NCBI GenBank assembly: GCA_027577415.1 | Contig: JANBQS010000923.1 | Coordinates: 1-10,384, forward strand | Length of the DNA: 10,384 nucleotides | Direction of reading: 5' to 3' | Source: Coemansia sp. RSA 922 | Lineage: Eukaryota > Kickxellomycota > Kickxellomycetes > Kickxellales > Kickxellaceae | Shown: positions 5,426 through 10,384 of the stretch, piece after piece | Numbering within the stretch: position 1 is the first letter of the stretch | How the letters are laid out: each line of letters begins with the position of its first letter | The notes under the pieces: model-generated | Databases searched by the model: none | What the model was told of the DNA's origin: nothing | The model's input: only the letters and a program-made list of their open reading frames with translations | Program-made: the position numbers and the translations under genes

Positions 5426-6949
5426 TTAAAATATTTTGGCATGATCCGCAAAGTGCACGCGTTTCTTTGGCCGCAATTGAGGAAGGGCATCGCTGCTAAC
5501 ATGCATAAGATGTGGCGAGCTATAAGCAGCCATCTGGTAGCTGCTGGCCAAGCCCTGCGGTTGGTTGTTTGCGTCGAACGTGGCTGGTACACTGTGCGAA
5601 AATGTGTCTAAAGGATAGTGCTGGTGCTGCATATGAGTTTGTCCGCTGTACTCTGCTGGAGGTGCCTGGGCGTACATCAACCCATTAGGCTGAGCAGAGT
5701 ACGACTGCGTGAGTGGATATGTGTGGCTTAGGTATCCATGTGGTGCGGCGGGGGCCTGGGTAGGGACAGGAATTGGTTGTGGGCCATGCTGTTGCTGGTT
5801 CTGGTTCTGGTACATGGGGACCACACTCTGCGACTGGTAAGCGGCTGTCTGTTGCTGTTGGTAAACTGGGCCAGGAACGCCATTTTGATGATTATATGTA
5901 TGATGCTGGGGCTGGGGCTGGGGCTGGTAGGTGTTTGGTGCAGATTGTGGTGCCTGGCCGTAGACTACGTTGCTCATCGGCTGCTGAGTCTGAGGGTACG
6001 ACGGCGTGTGGCCAGATTTGCCTTGCTTGGTTGTCTTGTACTTGCTATGCATTTGCATGAAGCCGGCTGCTGCCATGTCGCTCTCTAGAACACTGGGCTC
6101 AAAATGAGCAGCAGTAGTCGTTGTGGCAATAGAGTGGGACGGGTTTGCGCCAGTGGTATCATGTGCCCATGCCACCGAGGGCAGCGAATGCTTTCCGCCT
6201 GACGCTGCATATGGATAGGGCAAGGCATGCCCAGCGACTGGTTGTCCGCCTTGGTGCTGAGGGCTTGGCCGTATCTGTTGGTGCGACTGGTTATGAGAGG
6301 CAGAGTTGAAGGCCAACACCGACGACGTCAAGGGTTGAGCTCCAACGCTATTGTCAAAAGCATGGTAGCTGGAGTTTGTGCCGCCAGTAGTCGATTGATT
6401 GTGGTAAGCCCATTGCTGCCTGGCAGACTTGCTATCGCCGCTAGGGCCACCCGCGTTGATGCTGCTACTGTTGTTGCTTGAGGCACCACTGCCAGCGACG
6501 GCTTGGGTGGACGAGGCAGCTCCGTGGCTCTGTGACCCTGATTCGCCATGTGTGTGCGGCCTGTGGGGCCGTTGCCGCTGTGGGTGCACCGATGCCGTGG
6601 ACGAGCTCTTGTTGCTACCTGCTTGTGCCATAACGGAGCTTCCTTTGAACGTGTCATAGGTGACCGGCTTTTGCTGAGTGTTGACGTTGCTCCCGTACTT
6701 ATACTGCGTGTAGTTGTGCTCCGCTTGAGGAGGATTCTGCGTGCTCGTCTTTGTATGCCTGTTGGGCCGGTCAGTCCCGTCTGTAATGGCCATGCCGGCC
6801 ATCATTCCGCCAACCATGCCCAGGCCCGACATTGTTAGCGCCTTCATGGCGTTACTATTGCCCTTTGTCGGGCGCTGGCGGCCCGCTGCCGTCGTGGGTC
6901 CCCAACCAGTGTTCACTGTTCTAGCGGAAGCGATCTGACCACCGTACAT
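5426..6949 (-). CDS. Low-complexity Q/S/P/H-rich protein with C-terminal PP1-docking motif
   Basis: Encodes 507 residues from an ATG at 6947-6949 to a TAA at 5426-5428 in a single exon. A stop at 6986-6988 closes the frame 12 codons upstream of the ATG. I do not recognise the family. Residues 38-55 (LTMSGLGMVGGMMAGMAI) form a hydrophobic Gly/Met-rich stretch with GxxxG spacing, possibly a short membrane or packing helix. The rest is mostly disordered: Ser/Gly/Asn-rich to about 220, then Gln/Pro/His/Tyr-rich from about 315 to 470, including PQPQPQ (343-348) and QNQNQQQ (381-387). The last 15 residues are basic and end KKRVHFADHAKIF; RVHF at 497-500 fits the RVxF motif by which regulators bind protein phosphatase 1, and the KKRVxFAD context is like known PP1 regulators. 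Codon-level openness over 1.5 kb and a TATA box upstream argue for a real gene. The PP1-targeting role is an inference. Confidence 0.8.
   Translation of the reverse strand: MYGGQIASARTVNTGWGPTTAAGRQRPTKGNSNAMKALTMSGLGMVGGMMAGMAITDGTDRPNRHTKTSTQNPPQAEHNYTQYKYGSNVNTQQKPVTYDTFKGSSVMAQAGSNKSSSTASVHPQRQRPHRPHTHGESGSQSHGAASSTQAVAGSGASSNNSSSINAGGPSGDSKSARQQWAYHNQSTTGGTNSSYHAFDNSVGAQPLTSSVLAFNSASHNQSHQQIRPSPQHQGGQPVAGHALPYPYAASGGKHSLPSVAWAHDTTGANPSHSIATTTTAAHFEPSVLESDMAAAGFMQMHSKYKTTKQGKSGHTPSYPQTQQPMSNVVYGQAPQSAPNTYQPQPQPQHHTYNHQNGVPGPVYQQQQTAAYQSQSVVPMYQNQNQQQHGPQPIPVPTQAPAAPHGYLSHTYPLTQSYSAQPNGLMYAQAPPAEYSGQTHMQHQHYPLDTFSHSVPATFDANNQPQGLASSYQMAAYSSPHLMHVSSDALPQLRPKKRVHFADHAKIF
5450..5461 (-). other. 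RVxF PP1-docking motif codons
   Basis: The codons for Arg-Val-His-Phe (residues 497-500 of the 507-residue protein), preceded by Lys-Lys and followed by Ala-Asp, match the [K/R]-x(0,1)-[V/I]-x-[F/W] consensus for binding the catalytic subunit of protein phosphatase 1. Location in a disordered C-terminal tail is typical for functional docking motifs. Confidence 0.5.
5908..5927 (+). repeat. GGGGCT short tandem repeat inside the coding region
   Basis: Three GGGGCT units plus GG lie on the plus strand, the template strand of the 507-residue gene, where they encode alternating Pro-Gln. It is a simple-sequence tract with potential to form a short G-quadruplex and to vary in unit number. Confidence 0.7.
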
Positions 6950-7121
6950 GGCAAGCCGTTGGCTGTGGAGCTGGTGTTGTGACTGTTAAAAGCGAGGCGA
7001 AGAGTACCGTAAATAATACGTAGAATAGGCTGGATAAGAAAAGGTGGATGCGAGGCTATTAATTAAACTAGGCGATGTGGAATAGAACAAGGGCTGCTTA
7101 CAAGCGGCGGCGTTTGTTGCT

Positions 7122-7129
7122 CTTTTATA
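7122..7129 (-). promoter_or_regulatory. TATA box of the low-complexity protein gene
   Basis: Exact TATAAAAG on the minus strand, 173 bp before the ATG at 6949. Transcription would start around 7090-7100 and give a leader of roughly 140-150 nt. A GTAAGC at about 7099-7104 and an AACAG near 6981-6985 could bound a leader intron, but no good branch site is seen. Confidence 0.5.
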
Positions 7130-9230
7130 AGCGAGAAGGACAATTGAATAGACTACGCCTTTTTGAGTACACAAGCCAGGGCGGGGCCATGAGACATGCG
7201 CATATCTCGCGCGGCGTGGCTCTGCGGGCTGAAATAGATGGAGTGAAGGCAGGGCACCAGACGGGGGAAAGGGTCGCAATAGCTAGTGCAAATAAAACCA
7301 GTGATAGGGAAAAGTAAAAGAAATAAGTTGCTACGTGGACAGCAAAGAGAACAATTAAAATTTTCAGGCGGCCGCACGCGCTGCCATAAAGGAGATGGAG
7401 GTTGTGCAGCTGGGCTTCCCACCCCTCTTGCATACATATTCGGATATAGAGGAGAGCGCAGCACTCTTTGCGTCTAACGGTGCATCGGCGCAAGCAAGCT
7501 GGCGTCTCCATTTCCTAAAGGGGTTGCAAGGCATATGATTCCCTCAGAATCAGCTGGCAACTCGCCATACTTAATGCAGCGCAAGCCAAGGGCAAAGCCA
7601 TTGTTTAAAATTGACATTGCCAGATAGCGTACGTATGTGACATATGCGGTGATGTTGTTGGGGCTTGTCACGCAGCATAGCAGAGGAGACAGGCGCATAC
7701 TCCAGCGTCTAATTCAGCGCGTGTCATGCCACAACAATGCTTACAGCGCTGAGGGGCGAATACCGTAGATGGCAGCCTATTGTCTTTTGAGAGCGAGCTG
7801 GCACGCCGAATAATCTAAGCAATATTAATGTCCGAGCCGTCACCTTTCACCACTGACATGCATCAGCAGCATGGTCAACTGGTCAGCCATTCGAGCTGCG
7901 ACTGCCACAAGGCATATCTGCGCGCATCTCTCAACTACTGTCTCGCAATGTAGCCAAAATATTGCTTGTCCGAATTGTCATTCTAGTTCCTGACATTATC
8001 TAAATACGCGTTCCTTATAGGTGGCGGGCAAAGCGCGAGCATGCAGCGATTTGCAACCCGATACGCATGGGATTTCCATTTCAATGTGTATTGCAAAACA
8101 GCTGGAAAGTGGAATTCATATTCTTGTTGAGCCATGCGCTTTTTCAACAGTGCAATTGGCATGGCGTACAATGGCGCGGGGCATCCAACACCTGGTGGAT
8201 ATTGGCCAGAACAAATAGCTCCGTTTGCTATAAATACAATACATGCAGCTTCGTATGCATCACTCATGAAATGTGCTTAATTGAAGTCTCTGTCGTGTGT
8301 TGGACATGACATGAATCAACCAGATGTCTATTTTAAAAGACACAGCATTGGACAAAAGGTCTACCAATAATATTAAACTGCGGCCACTTGTAGCAGTTTG
8401 GTGCTCACGTATGGCTTTGCCTTTTAGGGGAATATGTCTGCGTGGCGCACTGTGGCCGGCATGCCCCATTTGGTGCATACTCAACCCCCCATGTGGAGCC
8501 CACGTATAGTGGCCCTTGCATTTAGACGGCACTTTATGCTGTAGGCGCTAATGTGATTGTAGGCACATGCAAAGTTACGTCAGGCCACTTGTACATGCTA
8601 TTCTAGTGCTGCTACATGTGAATATTTTTTACTCTCTGGCAGCTGAGACTTGCTCTTCCTCCACACCGTGCAGGCGTCGTGCTCACGGCCTATCTCGTGT
8701 ACGCTTTCCACTATATTGCATTGTCATGTTGCAGCGGTGAACAAGCCCTGCAATAGGAGTTGGTCGTTTAATAATAGTATCTGAACGAGCAACCAATTAC
8801 CATTCTTGTAGTTTTATCGATATGTCGCCTTTGCCACTCACCCACGTGCGATGTGTCATGCTGTTTCTTTGGTGCCTACGCATGGTAAAATCCTGGCCCA
8901 ATCACCTTCATCTAACATATTCATCAACTAATTGCCATTAGCCTGCCGGTACTTGTTGAAATAGGCCAGCATGCAGTAGCAGCAATTGGTCATTACTATT
9001 ACAACAGTATGATAAAATGATATTACTATCATTGGCAATGTGTGCGCAGTTGTCAACTGCTTAACGTATAGCACAAAAGCCTAGAGGCATGCGTGGTATC
9101 TTCTACCAATATTTTGCACTGTATGATAAGTGTAGTTGCACGGTTCTACCAGTAGTGGTTGGGGGATGGGGCTCATCTTTGCTTCTATTCTGAAGCCATT
9201 ATCAACTTTGATTGCACACTGTGTCTGCCT
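7130..9230. other. Long intergenic region without a supported gene
   Basis: About 2.1 kb between the two divergently arranged flanking genes. Open frames of 60-130 codons occur on both strands, but none shows a domain, a biased composition or a splice pattern that I can defend. No tRNA-like B box, rRNA or array repeat was seen. The part near 7130-7480 (includes a NotI-like GCGGCCGC) is probably upstream control DNA of the minus-strand gene. The part nearest 9230 should hold the promoter of the reductase gene. A 15-bp perfect palindrome GCAGTTGTCAACTGC lies at 9046-9060. Confidence 0.55.
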
Positions 9231-9266
9231 TTTTTTTATAATAATCTTTATCGTCTGTACTTCACA
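9231..9266 (+). promoter_or_regulatory. T-rich tract and TATA-like sequence before the reductase start
   Basis: A run of eight T residues followed by ATAATAATC lies 20-35 bp upstream of the ATG at 9267, whose context is CACAATGA. This could be the core promoter or the immediate leader; the spacing is short for a TATA box with a separate leader. Confidence 0.3.
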
Positions 9267-10384
9267 ATGAATCCGCTCAACTACATCCCAGATGGCACAG
9301 ACGAGCATGCACTGAATCATTTTCAGCTGTTCAAGTAAGATACACAAAGTGTCAAATCTGGACGCAAGTAGCCGACATCTGCAATATTCACTAATCAAAA
9401 GTATTTTTGTCAAGTTATACTTTGTAGTACTATGCAGATTGCATTTGTGATTTCTGGCATGATGGTCACTATCTACTTTCTTTTACGCATTATTGACATT
9501 TGCAGCGACCTGTGGATTCGAGAGCCAATTCCAGTAAGATTACCAACTGACTTGCACCCCAGCACTGTAAAGTCCGAGTAGAGTGTATATACTAACATTA
9601 TAACACTTTGTCAATCTAAACATGTGTAGGTCGAAAGTTTTGGTGCTGACAAGGGATATTGGGCAGGTAAGTTTAGATAATATTCTTGTGGGATGCTTGT
9701 CAAAATGCATGGCATATCAGTAAATCCTTGCTGTGTATAATGTATCCTGTAGTTGTGACTGGATGTACCGATGGAATCGGCAAAGAGATTGCACTCCAGC
9801 TGGGCGACATGGGATATAACCTCTTGCTTTTATCACGAACGCAATCTAAGTTGAATGATGTTGAGCAGCAGCTAAGTAAGTCAACGTTTCAAGATGTTAA
9901 ATGCAACTTGTGCGCTTTCATGCCCTTCACACACTTATGCCAGTGGCAATAACGTCTGCTTATCGATATCTATTGTCCGTGTAGTTCTCAAGGATGTTAT
10001 GGTTGAGTCGTACGCCGTGGACTTTAGCAAGGCGACTAAGGAGGACTGGGCACACATCAGCACAATGGTTATGTCAAAGGAGGTAGGCGTCCTGGTGAAT
10101 AACGTGGGCGTGTGTCATCCAGCAATTATCTCATTCATGGAAGAGTCGCCAGAGATTTGCAAGCAGATGGTCAATGTAAACATTACAACCACGATGAACA
10201 TGACACGGCTGGTTGTGCCACAGATGCGGGAAAGAAAAAACGGGCTGATATTAAACATTGGGTCATGGACGGCAATGAAGGGGATGCCATTTTTGCCAGT
10301 GTACGCCGGCACAAAGGGGTTTGTTAAGACCTTTTCGCAAAGCCTTGCCTTTGAGCTGGAGCCTGAGGGAATAACAGTGGAGCA
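9267..10384 (+). CDS. IFA38: Very-long-chain 3-ketoacyl-CoA reductase (HSD17B12/Ifa38 family), 5' part
   Basis: Encodes the ER-membrane short-chain dehydrogenase that reduces 3-ketoacyl-CoA with NADPH in very-long-chain fatty acid elongation. I place exons at 9267-9334, 9428-9533, 9630-9666, 9753-9875 and 9985-10384 (window edge). Introns are 93, 96, 86 and 109 nt, all GTAAG...TAG; intron 2 has TACTAAC at 9590-9596 and intron 1 CTAAT at 9391-9395. The spliced frame gives 244 complete residues: a membrane segment at about 27-47 (IAFVISGMMVTIYFLLRIIDI), the family block FGADKGYWAVVTGCTDGIGKE at 62-82 with the cofactor-binding TGxxxGIG, SRTQSKL at 98-104, VLVNNVG at 147-153, VNI at 176-178, catalytic Ser205 in NIGSW, and Tyr218/Lys222 in VYAGTK. 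It ends at GITVE, with roughly 80-100 residues missing. The ATG at 9267 was chosen because splicing at 9334/9428 keeps phase and adds a leader before the helix; the in-frame ATG at 9432 is the alternative start. Confidence 0.92.

Noticed and set aside
6227..6838. Several plus-strand frames of 76-109 codons inside the 507-residue gene
   Set aside because: They are antisense shadows of the biased Gln/Ser/Pro codons on the minus strand.
7125..7511. 128-codon minus-strand frame with a hydrophobic stretch
   Set aside because: It overlaps the TATA box and upstream region of the 507-residue gene; the hydrophobic part comes from pyrimidine-rich promoter DNA.
7474..7698. 74-codon minus-strand frame
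   Set aside because: ATG-started and open, but no domain, no neighbouring exons with splice signals, and no promoter that can be defended.
7983..8267. 94-codon minus-strand frame
   Set aside because: Length is within chance expectation for this composition and the protein has no recognisable motif.
9686..9952. 88-codon plus-strand frame as a separate gene
   Set aside because: It is exon 4 of the reductase read through parts of introns 3 and 4.
1..10384. A new defence, biosynthetic or other multi-gene system
   Set aside because: The conserved genes are unrelated housekeeping genes, and the only accessory DNA is decayed LTR retroelement sequence; no clustered or co-oriented accessory genes are present.

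Overview
The window looks like nuclear DNA of a fungus, possibly an early-diverging lineage, although nothing here fixes the species. Four observations support this. The conserved genes are typical nuclear eukaryotic housekeeping genes. The gene at the right edge has short introns (86-109 nt) with GTAAG donors, TAG acceptors and, in one intron, a perfect TACTAAC branch site. Genes at the left edge are packed with only tens of bases between them. A decayed Ty1/copia retrotransposon lies in the middle.

Layout from left to right. Positions 1-185 probably hold the last exon of an unidentified upstream gene on the plus strand. Positions 215-676 encode the mitochondrial small-subunit ribosomal protein uS8m (plus). 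Positions 726-1385 encode a TXNDC9/Plp1-type phosducin-like thioredoxin-fold protein (minus), and these two genes converge with 49 bp between their stops. Positions 1386-2026 hold no gene I can support. Positions 2027 to about 4980 carry a copia-type element on the minus strand, reading leftwards: GAG-pre-integrase, integrase, reverse transcriptase, RNase H, then a candidate 179-bp LTR. Traces may reach about 5400. It is dead: single-base frameshifts, two internal deletions (integrase and late RT), a YVDN in place of YVDD, and a premature stop. A second, unrelated LTR-like segment of 116 bp with a 5-bp target duplication lies at 5097-5212.

Positions 5426-6949 encode a 507-residue Q/S/P/H-rich protein of unknown function (minus). 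It has a Gly/Met-rich hydrophobic stretch near the N terminus and a textbook PP1-docking RVxF motif eleven residues from the C terminus. A TATA box sits about 170 bp upstream of its start. From about 7130 to 9230 I see no gene. Positions 9267-10384 carry the first five exons of a 3-ketoacyl-CoA reductase (HSD17B12/Ifa38 family, plus), cut by the window edge after 244 residues.

The genes do not form a pathway. They act in mitochondrial translation, chaperonin-assisted folding, very-long-chain fatty acid elongation, and (for the low-complexity protein) possibly phosphatase targeting. I found no convincing new multi-gene system. The most worthwhile leads are the PP1-motif protein and the nested, deletion-ridden retroelement.
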